A DNA stretch of 64,000 nt, from the NCBI RefSeq assembly GCF_021869535.1, contig NW_026262690.1:13441001-13505000 (forward strand), in the 5' to 3' direction. The stretch's first letter is position 1, and every line of letters begins with the position of its first letter. The notes beneath the pieces are model-generated. The model did no database searches. It was not told the DNA's origin and saw only the letters and a list, made by a program, of their open reading frames with translations. Positions 39,270-51,514 of the stretch are shown here, piece by piece. A program made the translations under genes and the position numbers. The stretch comes from Mytilus californianus. Its lineage: Eukaryota; Mollusca; Bivalvia; Mytilida; Mytilidae.

Positions 39270-39545
39270 GGAGATTGAAATATTGGGGGATAAGAGCTTG
39301 AAATATTGGGAGGATTAAGGAGATTGAAATATTGGGAGGATTAAAGAGATTGAATATTGGGAGGATTGGGAAGATAAAAGATTATGAAATATTGGGAGGA
39401 TTAATATTAAAATATTGGGGGATTAAGAGATTGAAATACTGGGAGGATTAGACAAATTGAACTATTGGGAGGATTAAAGAGATTGAAATATTAGAAGGAG
39501 TAAAGAGATTGAAATATTAGGAGTAAAGAGATTGAAATATTGCAC
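39270..39545. repeat. 24-25-bp minisatellite, right block
   Basis: Continuation of the 35885-36587 array (GAGATTGAAATATTGGGAGG). It ends with GAGATTGAAATATTGCACAG. Confidence 0.85.
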
Positions 39546-41385
39546 AGACAACTAATTTTCAGGGAATGTCACTGTGGATGTATTTATTTTCGTGGGTATC
39601 AATTTCATGTATTTATTTTCGTGGATATTTGATTTTATGGTTAAGCCAGTAAGTCTCCATACAAGCTTTACAGGGAACATTTAAATTTATGGTTCAAATT
39701 GGTACGATTAATAATTATGAATCCACAGTAAATGACAACTTTCAAAGACTATTTATATCTTGACATTGTATAAACAGCAAGCACTGTGTGCAATAAAGAA
39801 TATATATAAGTGTTAGAATAAAGTCATTGTATGGATAATGGTCTGTTGTTGAAGACCTCTATATTTTCTGTTACTTTTGTCATTGTGTTCCTGTCTCATA
39901 TACCCCATATCTCCTATTATCTAGGAAATCATATATTCTGTGTGTTTTTTTAATCAAAATCCTTATATACATTACATTAGAGACAGACCCTTAATTCAAC
40001 ATTTGAAGGTACATCTATATACCCTTTACTGACATTTTTATGGCCACTACCAATTAATCATATACAATATCTACCATACTTCTTTTTTTTATGACAATAT
40101 TTCCTCATTTGTCAAATTAATTGTCAGAAAACATCCTTTGATTAACCATCTTCTATAAATTCTGTTACTTAATAAATAACATTTAATAATCCTAGAAGCA
40201 CAGCATTATAAAGTAATAACTTTAATTAAAACTAATTTAATTGTGTAAAGTACATGTTTTGTGAGTAAAAAGAATTATACAATGTGAAAGTTAATTACTA
40301 TATGTTGATTTAACTTAAATGGGATCACATTATCTTTTATAATGGTATCCTCCATGGAAAATCCCAGCATCTTTACAGTTTTATCTATCATCTCAAGTTT
40401 TAATTAATCTGATCTTCCAAAATAGCATCATTAAGGTCAGTACAAATAGGGTTATGATACTAAACTGATAACATTTTGAAATGGCATTCTGTGATCAATA
40501 CCTTTTATTACCAAAGAAAGATTCACTGCTTTTCAGAAATCACTCAAAAACCTGATCCAAAGTTAAGAGACATACACATTTTTCAAATAATATGTTGCAC
40601 CACAATATAGTTTCTATAAGAATTCTACACAATGGGTCAGACAGTAATATGTTGATTTGTTCAACAATTTAAATGATAGAGCATCAATATGCAATATGCA
40701 AAACACACATAAGTGCATATTCTTTTGTAAAAAGACATATTCATATTCCAAAGAGATAAAAGTCTTGTCAGTAATAATGGGCATATTGAGGATGAACAAC
40801 ATTTTTTACTACAATGTAATGGATTTGCCAAAAAAAAAAAACAAACAGATAAATATTAATGCAATGTTTAAAATACAGCTTAACATTGATACTGTACATG
40901 TTGAAAACATATCTTATCTGTAAAAACAATAGCTCAGCATTATTACTTAAACTGACTTCATCTTTCATCAGAGTGTTTAAATATAAGGAATAGTTTAGTA
41001 ATATGCTATATTAGTTTGTAACTTCTCATTCTAATATGATGTGCTTCTTTCGCATTGTAAACAACAGTGTGATAAAATTCTCGATATATTTATACTTAGC
41101 GCAGACTGAGAGATGTACCTATTAATGACTACATGTATTACAATTTATTGCCCACATAAATCCACATGTATCTTAACCTACGTGCCAACACTATGTTGAT
41201 TTCGCTGTGTTAAAATTGAAACTGAAAAAAAAAAAACAACTACAGAACCATTATTCTTATTCTAACTCATAAACCAAAGGAATAAATGCATTAGAGCTTT
41301 GAAAAATGCACAAAATCTAAATTAAAAAAAATTCAGCAAAATTGCATGAATGCTCTTGGTGCATTAACATCACATCATAAGATAA
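39546..41385. other. Intronic sequence, nothing recognised
   Basis: AT-rich intronic DNA. One small imperfect duplication (TATTTATTTTCGTGG at 39578 and 39608) is present. No supported gene or element. Confidence 0.45.
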
Positions 41386-42026
41386 AATGCTCCGCTGGGC
41401 ACAGCTTGATACGACCCCAAAGGTCGAACCCTGAACAGTTGGGGCAAGTATGGACACAACATTCAAGCTTGATACAGCTCTGAATTTGGATTGTGATTAA
41501 ATATTTGACACAGCATAGGTTTCTGACACAGAATGAATGTGGTCTAAGAACTTAAAATTTGTTAATTTACCTATTATGGTCCAATATCCAAAATCTAAAT
41601 ACATACATGGTTAGATTCAGCATATCAGAGAACCCCAAGAATTCAATTTTTGTTAAAATCAGACTAAGTTTAATTTTGGACCCTTTGGACCTTAATGTAG
41701 ACCAATTTGAAAACGGGACCAAAAATTAAGAATCTAAATACACAGTTAGATTCAGCATATCAAAGAACCCCAATATTTCAATTTTTGATGAAATCAAACC
41801 ATATCATTATTATTTGCTTTTATATATAAATCAAAAATAACCAACTTAAAATGGAAAATTTTAAAGAAAAAAAAAAGGAACCCCCCCCCCCCAATTTTTT
41901 GAACCCCCTTATGATTCATAACCCCCAAACTCAATCCCAGCCTTCCCTTTGAGGTATGGTACCTTGCAGTACAATTTCAGAGAGATCCATACACTTGAAC
42001 ACAAGTTATTGTCTGGAAACTGTAAA
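41386..42026 (+). repeat. Family G dispersed element, 5' part
   Basis: It starts ATGCTCCGCTGGGCACAGCT TGATACGACC, then AGTTGGGGCAAGTATGGACA and CATACATGGTTAGATTCAGC. A run of about 10 A followed by 12 C lies at 41868-41891. It is interrupted at about 42026 by the family C element and continues at 43025. A second copy begins at 51515. Confidence 0.7.
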
Positions 42027-43024
42027 AATTCGTAAGGGTTCTGCGGAACCCAGTGTCTCGCCTACTTTTTCTGTTAATCACAGGCTCAACAAAAATGAGG
42101 AAGTAAATCAATAAAAATATTCCTCTTGATACTATCTTTTGATTGTAAGAAGCTTCTGTCCAAGTTTGGTAAAAATCCAGGGTAGTTTATGAATCTAATA
42201 AATGTTTAAAAACTTTAACTGCAGACTGAATGTAATGCTAACTGGAAGAAAACAAAATTTCCTTCTAGATACTAGCATTTGATCATAAACAAGCTTCTGT
42301 CCAAGTTTGGTACAAATCCAAAATAGTATAAGAAAGTTATTAAAATTTTAAAAACTTTAACCACAGAGTGAATGTGTTGTTTCCTGGCAGAAAATCTAAG
42401 TCCATTTAAAAGTAAAATACGGAAAAAATGGATTTAATTTTTCACAAAATTTCCTTCTAGATACTAGCTTTTGATCATAAACAAGCTTCTGTCCAAGTTT
42501 GGTACAAATCCAAAATAGTATAAGAAAGTTATTAAAATTTTAAAAACTTTAACCAAAGAGTGAATGTGTTGTTTCCTGGCAGAAAATCTAAGTCCATTTA
42601 AAAGTAAAATAAGGAAAAAATGTTTTTTTTCTTTTACAAAATTTCCTTCTGGATACTATCTTATGATCATAAACAAGCTTCTGTCTAAGTTTGGTAGAAA
42701 CCCAGGATAGTTTAAGAAAGTTATTAAAATTTTAAAAACTTTAACCACAGAGTGAATGTAATATTTCCCGGCAGAAAAACTAAGACCATTTATAAGTAAA
42801 ATACGGAAAAAATAGAATTTTATTTTTACAAAATTTACTTCTGGATACTATCTTATGATCATAAACAAGCTTCTGTCCAAGTTTGGAAGAAATCCAGGAT
42901 AGTTTAAGAAAGTTATTAAAATTTCAAAAACTTTAACCACAGAGTGAATATTTGTGGACGCCGCCGACGGAATGTAGGATCGCTATGTCTTGCTTTTTCG
43001 ACTAAAGTCGAAGCCTCGACAAAA
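42027..43024 (+). repeat. Family C dispersed element, complete copy inserted in family G
   Basis: 5' end TCGTAAGGGTTCTGCGGAACCC (hairpin GGGTTC/GAACCC), then GTGTCTCGCC. About five ~150-bp modules carry ATAAACAAGCTTCTGTCCAAG. 3' end: GGACGCCGCCGACGGAATG, then TGTCTTGCTTTTTCGAC, TAAA, GTCGAAGCCTCGACAAAAA. Family G text is continuous on both sides (GTCTGGAAACTGTAAAAAT / TGCTTGTTTTTTTGCCCC), which fixes the insertion limits. Confidence 0.85.
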
Positions 43025-43490
43025 ATGCTTGTTTTTTTGCCCCTTTTTGGCCCCAAATTCCTAAACGTTTAGAGCAATTACCCCCAAACTCAAACCCAGC
43101 TTTCCCTTTGTGATATGGAACCTTTTAGTACAATTTCATAAAGATCCATACACTTACACACAAGTCATTGTCCTGAAACTAGATAAATGCTTGTTTTTTG
43201 CCCCTTTTTGGCCCCTAATTCCTAAAATTTTGAGGCAATTACCCCCAAAATCAATCCCAGCCTTCCCTTTGTGGTATGGTACCTTGCAGTACAATTTCAG
43301 AGAGATCCATACACTTGAACACAAGTTATTGTCTGGAAACTAGAAAAATGCTTATTTTTGGCCCCTTATTCCTAAACATTTTGGGCAATTACCCCCAAAC
43401 TCAATTCCAGCTATCCCTTTGTGATATGGAACCTTGAAGTACAATTTCAGAAAGATCCATACACTTACACACAGTTATTGTCATGAAACT
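43025..43490 (+). repeat. Family G dispersed element, tandem module part
   Basis: Three to four modules of ~140-150 bp, each with TTGCCCCTTTTTGGCCCC, CAATTACCCCCAAACTCAA and GATCCATACACTTACACAC. A single diverged module of this type is at 59090-59240. Confidence 0.7.
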
Positions 43491-44985
43491 AGAACAAGAG
43501 TGCACACACTGAAATGTCTCGCCTTCTTTACTAACCATTGATTTTATGTTGATAGTCCTAAATATAAAGCTTTACTACAAGTAACATATAAACTTAACAT
43601 GATCCAAGAAAATGAGGTCAAGGTCAGATAAACCAAAAGAGAAATACATGTACACCTTACAATCATTCAATAAACCAAACATAGATGACCTTGCTTATAG
43701 TTTCTAAGAAACAGTCTTAACCAAGAAAACTTAACATTGACCAATGAACCATGAAAATGAGGTCAAGGTCAGATGAAACATGCCAGGCAGACATGTACAC
43801 CTTACAATCAATTTATGCATTAAATATAGTTGACCTATTGCTTATAGTATCTAAGAAACAAACTTAACCATGAAAACTTAACACTGACCAATGAACCATG
43901 AAAATGAGGTCAAGGTCAGATGATACCTGACAGACAGACATATACACCTTACAGTCCTTCCATACAACAAATATAGTTGATCTATTGCTTATAGTTGAAG
44001 AAAAACAGACCAAAACACAAAAACTTTACACTGAGAAATGAACCTTGAAAATGAGGTCAAGGTCAAATAAAACCTGCGAGACTGACATGTACATCATAAA
44101 ATATTTCCATACACCAAATATAGTTGACCTATTGCATATAGTATTAGAAAAAAAGACCAAAACTCAAAAACTTAACTTTGACCACTGAACCATGAAAATG
44201 AGGTTAAGGTCAGATGACACCTACCAGTTGGATATGTACACCTCAGAATTATTCCATATACCAAATATAGTAGACCTATTGCATACAGTATAAGAAAAAC
44301 AGACCAAAACACAAAAACTTAACTATAACCACTGAACCATGAAAATGAGATCAAGGTCAGATGACACCTGCCAGCTAGACATGTACACCTTACAATCATT
44401 CCATACACCAAATATAGTAGACCTATTGCATACAGTATAAGAAAAACAGACCAAAACACAAAAACTTAACTATAACCACTGAACCATGAAAATGAGGTCA
44501 AGGTCAGATAACACCTGCCAGTTGGACATGTACACCTTACAGTCCTTCCATACACCGAATATACTAGACCTATTGCTTATAGTATCTGAGATATGGACTT
44601 GACCACCAAAACTTAACCTTGTTCACTGATCCATGAAATGAGGTCGAGGTCAAATGAAAATTGTCTGACGGGCATGAGGACCTTGCAAGGAATGCACATA
44701 CCAAATATAGTTATCCTACTACTTATAATAAGAGAGAATTTAACATTACAAAAAATGTTAACTTTTTTTTCAAGTAGTCACTGAACCATAAAAATGAGGT
44801 CAAGGACATTGGACATGTGACTGACGGAAACTTCGTAACATGGAGCATCCATATACAAAGTATGAAGCATCCAGGTCTTCCACCTTCTAAAATATAAAGC
44901 TTTTAAGAAGTTAGCTAACGCCGCCGCCGGATCACTATCCTTATGTCGAGCTTTCTGCGACAAAAGTCGCAGGCCCGACAAAAAC
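43491..44985 (+). repeat. Family A dispersed element, complete copy
   Basis: 5' end ACAAGAGTGCACACACTGAA ATGTCTCGCC. About eight modules of ~145 bp follow, each with CCATGAAAATGAGGTCAAGG TCAGATGA, TGTACACCTTACAATCATTC and CCAAATATAGTTGACCTATTGC. 3' end: ACGCCGCCGCCGGATCAC, then ATGTCGAGCTTT, CTGCGAC, AAAA, GTCGCAG, GCCCGACAAAAAC. At least five modules contain a perfect AGGTCAAGGTCA. No protein. Other copies: 51748-52786 and 59579-61460. Confidence 0.88.
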
Positions 44986-46234
44986 CAAACAATGCAGTGC
45001 TGCAAGCGAACAAGCTCTCATTGAAGTTTGCCACAACAAGTCTTTTGATATTTCACTTCCTTAAATGCCATATTAAAGAAAGAAAATAATTTTTTGGTAC
45101 ATAAAAACATTTTTGTCAGAAAATTATCCTTATCAAGAGTAATATGAAACAGTAAATTTGCATGGGGTTGTCTGTGAATTATGTATACTAAGTTTTTGAT
45201 TACAGGCAGTTAAGGTCAGTATGGTCATCTCACGATCAGGGTTAAGACTATTTACGAGTAGCATTGGTTAATGATATCTAATTGACCAATGAGGATTAGG
45301 TGCATGTTATCTCTTCACATTAGCCAACATTCTCGCAATTGCACTGAATGCTAGCGGACACCATTTTTGTTTTATCAAGAAAAGTGAAGATTTTAAATTT
45401 TAACAATGATGTTGTATGCTGAAATGAGGCAGAGAGCAGTTTTTGTCAGAAGATAATGTTGGAATGGACAGATGCAATTAATATAAGAGAATTGCTAAGA
45501 AGGTAAAACCACCTGAAATAAATATCATGATAGGCAAAGTTTAATATACTTTTTTAATTTGATTTATAACGTAATTATTTTTTAAATTTGTGCATTATAA
45601 TTTATGGTACTTTGAGTATTTATATAGTTATCATTCATTTGTGCATGAATTATGATCTTGTTATACATATGTGAAAGTGCGAAAGGCCGATAAAATTTTG
45701 GTTTCGACGATACCAAAATACAGGTTGAATTTGCAAGTTTTATGTGGAACAAAAACATGGCAAAATACATACAAACAAGGTTTATATATTGACAGTTCAA
45801 TTCAACAAATCAATAAAAACAGAAAAAGGCAAAAGACAATTTCTTTGAAGTACAACTTATTATGGCAGTTTTGGGGGTACGACCAACATCCACTACCCAC
45901 TAAAAAAAGTTACATACCTACCTCCATCCCCCCTCCCTTGGTGAATGAACAGCATCAAACTTCAAATGTATACATAAAGTACTAAATACAGAATACTAAA
46001 CAACTTGAACAGCTATAAGAATACTAGATATTGACCAACATCCACTACCCACTATCTGTGATTCATTTTTCAACATGCAGCTACAAGAAAATTGATATGA
46101 AACAAAAAACAGTTAAGTATTTTTCTTTAAGTTTCTTTCTTTAAAATGATTATACTCATGCATGCTTCGTTTCAGCCCACATTAAAACAACTCTGTTATA
46201 CACATAATCATGTTTGATATCTAATGAAAATTAC
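44986..46234. other. Intronic sequence, nothing recognised
   Basis: A small duplicated phrase, GACCAACATCCACTACCCAC, stands at 45882 and 46034. No coding signal beyond the exon at 46235. Confidence 0.5.
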
Positions 46235-46385
46235 CTGAACTATTATATGAAGTCACTCCATTACTTCCACTGGTATTATAAATATCTAGAATTCTTTTTT
46301 TGTGTTGTGTTCCAGAACTTCTGTAACCTTGACCCCCTCCTCCTCCAGCTACAATTAATGGCACAACATTATCTTTGTCATCATA
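46235..46385 (-). CDS. ALK: ALK exon: glycine-rich region, VPLIVAGGGGG motif
   Basis: Acceptor TTTATTTCAG lies before 46385 and donor TTCAG/GTAATT after 46235. It holds 50 codons plus one base (phase 0 to phase 1). The product starts YDDKDNVVPLIVAGGGGGQG and ends in a serine/asparagine-rich stretch (GSNGVTSYNSSG). In known ALKs a (V/L)PL(I/L)(V/I)A(A/G)GGGG segment follows ATYVF, then an acidic, asparagine-rich loop. The order and spacing match. Potential N-glycosylation sites (NTS, NSS) are present, as expected for an extracellular loop. The next intron (46234-28720) is the largest seen here, about 17.5 kb. Confidence 0.9.
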
Positions 46386-46689
46386 CTGAAATAAAACTGT
46401 ATTCATAAATATAGGCTATTTACTTTAATTTTCGAACATTTATTGTTTAAGGTGCTATATATATATAATAATGGTAATAAAAATAACCATTCAACCTTGA
46501 AATGACAGTAAGGAGTTGAGTACTAAACTTTACAACAACTTTTCAATTTTCCCATTGCAAACTTTCCACTTCTATGATAAAATTCTAGTGGGTGTATATC
46601 TTCAAGACTACTCAACCAAAATATCTTAATGTTAACTTGAACCAAATTTTTGAAATTTTTAAAAGCTATTTGTTTGATGGATATGAAAA

Positions 46690-47445
46690 ATAAGCTTCAG
46701 TAATGACCAATGATATAATCCACTTGCATCAGAGATGACAACAGATATGATCCACTTGTGTCAGAGAAGACCACCGATATTATCCACTTGTGTCAGAGAT
46801 AACCATGGATATGATCCACTTGTGTCAGAGATGACCACAGATATGATCCACTTGTGTCAGAGATAACCATGGATATGATCTACTTGTGTCAAAAATTACC
46901 ACATATATGATCTACTTGTGTCAGAGATGACCACATATATGATCCACTTGTGTCACGGGATACCACAGAAAAGGCACAGATATGACTTACTTGTGTCAGA
47001 GATGACTATAGATATGATGCACTTGTCATTGATGACCACATATATGATCCATTTGTGTTGGAGATGACCACATAGCTGATCTACTTGTGTCAGAGATGAC
47101 CTCAGATTTGATCCATTTGTGTCAGTGATGACCATGCATGTAATTGAACCACTTGTGGCAGTGATTATCATGGATATAATCCACTTGTGTCAGAGATGAC
47201 CACAAATATAATCCACTTGTGTCAGTGATGACCATGTATATGATCTACTGTGTCAGAGATGACCACATATATGATACACTTGTGTCAGTGATGACCATGA
47301 ATATGATCTACTTGTGTCAGTGATGACCATGGATATGATCCACTTGTCAGAGATGACCACATATATGATAAACTTGTGTCAGAGATGACCACATAGTTGA
47401 TACACTCGTGTCAGAGATGACCATGGATATCATCCACTTGCAGCT
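46690..47445. repeat. 32-bp minisatellite, about 23 copies
   Basis: Unit near GATGACCACAGATATGATCC ACTTGTGTCAGA, with frequent substitutions and some short units. Located in the ALK intron between exons 49207-49320 and 46235-46385. Unlike the neighbouring 54-bp array, no match to an exon edge was seen. Confidence 0.92.
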
Positions 47446-47755
47446 AAGTTCTTTGCTTTTAAAACCAGAATATTTTTATCAGTTTAATGACAAACTAAAT
47501 ACTTGATTTGCTTTTTACAAAAAAATATAATTTTCATTTGGGATGGTGCCACACTTACTTATACCCCACTTCCTTTTATTCATAATTTTACCTTTTTTTT
47601 CGCTTGTTTTTTAAATGCATTTTATTTTAGGAAAACATGTCTTTGTAGATATCTTCAATTAATACTAATCTATATGATTTTCCAGACAAAGGTTTATTTT
47701 AAACAACATTTTAAGACTAGAGTGAAAAATGCACCCAAAGTAAACACAATACTTT
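47446..47755. other. Short intronic spacer between two arrays
   Basis: AT-rich spacer of about 310 bp. No feature. Confidence 0.6.
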
Positions 47756-49236
47756 AAACCCATAAGTTGCCCTTCCAAACCATGCAAAGTATACACAGTA
47801 CCTTAAACACATAAGATGTATCTCCCCAAACACACAGAAAAATTATACACAATACCTTGAACTCATAAGTTGCTCTTCCCCAAACATGCAGACAAAGTAT
47901 ACACAAAAAACCTAGAACACATAAGTTGCCCCTCCTTAATTGGCTTAAACATGCAGACAAAGTAAACACGATACCTTAAACACATAAGTTGCCCCTCCTT
48001 AAACATGCAGACAAAGTATACACGATACCTTAAACACATAAGTTGCCCCTCCCTAACATTGCAGGCAAAGTATACACAATACCTTTAACACATATGTTGA
48101 TCCTCCCCAAACATGCAGACAAAGTATACACAAAAAATCTAGAACACATAAGTTGTCCCTCCCCAAACATGCAAAGTAAACACAATACCTTATACACATA
48201 AGTTGCCCCTCCCTAACATTGCAGACAAAGTATAAATAATACCTTGAACACATAGGTTGATCCTTCCCATACATGCAGGCAAAGTAAACACAATACTTAA
48301 ACACATAAGTTGCCCCCGCCCTAACATTGCAGACAAAGTATAAATAATACCTTGAACACATAGGTTGATCCTCCCCAAACATTGCAGATAAAGTAAACAC
48401 AATACCTAGAACACATTAGTTGTCCCTCCCCAAACATGCAAACAAGGTGTAAACAATACCTTAAACACATAAGTTGCCCCTCTCGAAACATGCAAAGTGT
48501 ACACAATACTGTAAACACAAAAGAAAGTTGCCCCTCCACCACCATCCAGACAAAGAATACACAATACCTAGAACACTTAAGTTGCCCCTCCACTAACATC
48601 CAGACAAAGCATACACAATACATAGAACACTTAAGTTGCCCCTCCACCAACATCCAGACAAAGTATACACAATACCTAGAACACTTAAGTTGCCCCTCCA
48701 CTAACATCCAGACAAAGCATACACAATACATAGAACACTTAAGTTGCCCCTCCACCAACATCCAGACAAAGTATACACAATACATAGAACACTTAAGTTG
48801 CCCCTCCACTAACATCCAGACAAAGCATACACAATACATAGAACACTTAAGTTGCCCCTCCACCAACATCCAGACAAAGTATACACAATACATAGAACAC
48901 TTAAGTTGCCCTTCCCCAAAAATGCAGACAAAGTATACACATTACCTTGATCACTTAAGTTGCCCCTCCCCAAAAATGCAGACAAAGTAAACACAATAAC
49001 TTGAACACATAATTTGCCCCTCCCCAAATATGCAGACTAAGTATACACAATACCTTAAACACAAAAGTTGCCCCTCCCCAAACATGCAAAATATACACAG
49101 TACCTTACAAAGTTGTTCCTCCCCAAACATGCAGGCAAAGTATACACAATACCTTAAATACAAAAGTTGTCCCTCCCCAAACATGCAGACCAAGTATACA
49201 AAATACCTTAAACACATAAGTTGCCCCTCCCCCACC
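47756..49236 (-). repeat. ALK: 54-bp array built from the exon-intron junction of the 49207-49320 exon
   Basis: About 27 units. On the minus strand each contains GGGGCAACTTATGTGTTTAAG, a donor-like GGTATTGTG, TATACTTTGTCTGCATGTTT and GGGGA. The first unit is the true exon end: GGGGCAACTTATGTGTTTAAG/GTATTTTGTATAC. So each unit copies about 29 exonic bases (the GGATYVFK codons), the donor and ~25 intronic bases. Many units keep AAG/GTATT; a block at 48590-48900 changed to a TATGTATT form. The period keeps the exon's reading frame for the first two units, after which a 49-bp unit brings a TAA. Confidence 0.95.
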
Positions 49237-49320
49237 ACCTCCACCCCATCTGTTCTTTCTTAAGAATTCTTCCTCATTTGTTGGTAGGCCTAAATGACAA
49301 AGATCCTTTATTTCACCAAT
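49207..49320 (-). CDS. ALK: ALK exon: glycine-rich region, GGGGATYVF motif
   Basis: Acceptor TTTTTTTTTCAG lies before 49320 and donor AAG/GTATTT after 49207. There are 38 codons, phase 0 at both ends. The product has a hydrophilic stretch with one cysteine (KDLCHLG) and ends RWGGGGGGGATYVFK. A polyglycine run followed by ATYVF is a hallmark of ALK/LTK. The last ~29 bases of the exon, coding for G-G-A-T-Y-V-F-K, plus the donor and the first intron bases, form the repeat unit of the 54-bp array that follows directly in the intron. Reading stays open past the donor for two further units before a TAA near 49105, so a second, equivalent donor at 49153 could extend the exon by exactly 18 codons. 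Confidence 0.92.
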
Positions 49321-50048
49321 CTGAAAAAAAAATTGTTGCAATGGTAAATTTGTAATTTGTTATAAAAAAAAGTATTACTGATGAAATACAACCACTTTCC
49401 TAGTTCAACAACAATATATGTTGCAGTTTTATCACCAAATCCATCTCCTACAGTCTATCAAATGCATATTTAAACCAATTTTTATATCATGATTCTGAAT
49501 TTCTTTTGACAAAGGGATATAAATCTATCATTGGATAATATTGGATTTAGTTTTTGTGATTCCTGTTTTCCAAAATGTTTTGTCATTTATCTTGTTTAAA
49601 AATTCCTGGAATTTATAGATGTGGCTCCCAACGTCAATAATTTCTTTTTAAAACATTCATTTGACTTTTCAACATGAATCTCAAAAGAACCTTTTGAAAA
49701 TGTTTAGACATTTCTTGAAAGTTAAAACATCTTCAAATATATATGGCTGGACATAAAGTGGTCGACCTAGATCTGTTTTAGACATGTATCCTTTATAAAC
49801 AGAAAAAAATGTTGGTTTAAAAATGTTATTTCATATGGAAATTTTGAACAAAAATATATATACTGGAAAGCTCATATTGGGACAAACAATTGAATGCACA
49901 CAAGTCTAGCCACAATATATCAATGTTTATAAAGACTTTTGTAATTAAAAAAATAATCATCCATTCATCACATTGACAGCTCGGATTGCCCTTAAATCTT
50001 GATGAGTAAAAGAAAAGATTTATCTAATGTTGTTTATCTTATACATAC
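49321..50048. other. ALK: Short ALK intron, no repeats recognised
   Basis: 728-bp intron between the first two exons of the series; AT-rich, with a polypyrimidine-type tract on the minus strand before the acceptor at 49321. No array at the GTATGT donor. Confidence 0.7.
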
Positions 50049-50202
50049 CCTTTGATGAGAACATGCATTAGAGCCTGGTTGTCCTACTACAATATAAATC
50101 TTCTCTCCTTCTGTCAAGTTAAACGTGCCCTCCACATAGCCTCCACCTGAAACATTCGGTGCATTTATCCCAGTCCCTCCTCTACCTCCAGCTGCACTGA
50201 TT
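50049..50202 (-). CDS. ALK: ALK exon: start of glycine-rich region
   Basis: Acceptor TTTTTCAG precedes position 50202 and donor GTATGT follows 50049. After one split-codon base there are 51 open codons. The product begins ISAAGGRGG and continues to EGEKIYIVVGQPGSNAC. Known ALK proteins have the same layout: an AAGG-G-G motif, then a strand ending LYI(L/V)VGQ-G--AC. This is the first part of the glycine-rich domain. The acceptor cuts just before the ISA motif, so the previous exon should encode the end of the second MAM-like region; I could not find it between 50203 and 64000. The site AAAGG/GTATGT could be shifted only with loss of frame to the next exon. Confidence 0.92.
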
Positions 50203-50587
50203 CTGAAAAATAAAATCACCTATTTACAATACTCCAATACCTCTCCCAACTCACACAATATCTGGTCCATATCTTTGTACAATGTTAACACAGCCACATT
50301 GTTATGCTCTGACCATTGGTAATGTTCATATACTAGCTTTAAACTGAGATTTGTGAAAGTTCATTGTGAGTACTTTTCTTGTTTTGGCCTCTGTTCCACT
50401 TTTTTCCATGCAGATTTCTCTTAATATGCCTGGTAGGTATGGAAAAGAATAGTTTAAATCTATTTAAAGGTGTTATTCAATTGAGGAATCATCCATTTTT
50501 CTTATTTTGCTACTTTCAGTTTTCAGCGTCATTGTATTTTAAGTGTTAGATTCCTCTATTATTCAGGGCATTCACTTATCTATCATT
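50203..50587. other. Intron upstream of the first visible ALK exon
   Basis: No preceding ALK exon found. Contains ordinary AT-rich sequence. Confidence 0.5.
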
Positions 50588-50880
50588 GGACCCAGTTGTT
50601 CATCTCTTGGTTTAATTTTAACCAAGGGTTAAATATCATACCCCTTGTTTAAAATTTAACCCTTGGTTAATTTCTGTTGTTCATCCCTTGGTTAAATTTA
50701 ACCCTTTGTTAAAACCTTGGATAGATTATTTAGATTAAACCTTGCTTCAGACCGTGGTTAAAATGTTAACCAAAAAATAGTGTTATCTAAAAGTACAATT
50801 CCCTGTTCATACCAAGATTAGAAAGATCACAAAAAATTTGATACATTATTCTTCAATTTCTACGACCATTACATAAATCA
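50588..50880 (+). repeat. Family K palindromic repeat
   Basis: It starts GGACCCAGTTGTTCATCTCTTGG and holds inverted repeats such as TTTAACCCTTGGTTAA / TTAACCAAGGGTTAAA. Matches 59305-59575 across its length and, in reverse orientation, 62825-62935. Rich in TTAACC/GGTTAA, so it can form several hairpins. The match to the second copy resumes at 51300-51530, after a family D insertion. Confidence 0.75.
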
Positions 50881-50889
50881 AATGTCCAT

Positions 50890-51297
50890 GGGACACAGAT
50901 GATGCCCCGCTTGCATACAACATTATAAAGGAACATAACTCAAGAACAGTAAAAGTGATGCTACCAAATTTCAAACTTGATCTGTGTATTGTGGTAATAA
51001 ACATTGTGTATAAGATTCATAACGTTTAGTTGAAGCAAACTAAACTTAGAGAACGGAAGCAAAAAATTCAGCAATTTTTCCATTTGAAAAGAGCCATAAC
51101 TAAAGAATGGTAAAAGTGATGCCACCAAAACTCAAACTTGATCTGTGTTTTGTGGTAATAAGCATTGTGTATAAGTTATATAAAATTTGGTTGAGACAAA
51201 CTAAAGTTAGAGAACGGAAACCAATTTCGGAAGTACTGACGTACAGACTGACAAGGGTAAAACTTAATGACCCCTCCGCTACACGGGGCATAAAAAT
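50890..51297 (+). repeat. Family D dispersed element
   Basis: Two modules with ACTTGATCTGTGTTTTGTGG, TAAGCATTGTGTATAAG and TTAGAGAACGGAA. It ends ACTGACAAGGGTAAAAC, TTAATGACCCC, loop, ACGGGGCATAAAAATG. The element interrupts the family K-type block. Confidence 0.7.
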
Positions 51298-51514
51298 GAT
51301 TTTTATGTTTTACAGTCTTTTCCCTTTTATTCATTGAGGTTTACGTTCCTATTGTACCTTGCAGACATTTTTAAATCAACAATTTTTTTACCCTGTCATC
51401 TTCTATGTAAATAAACAAATTGATGCAAAAAAATTTAACAAGTTTTAGTAAGATAATCTATTTATCTATAATCAAGTACAATTCTATGACCAACGCTTCA
51501 TTTCAAACAAAAAA

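Noticed and set aside
48321-48893. 190-codon minus frame and 184-codon plus frame
   Set aside because: Both come from the 54-bp array, whose period is a multiple of three. Only the short extension at 49105-49207 continues a real exon frame.
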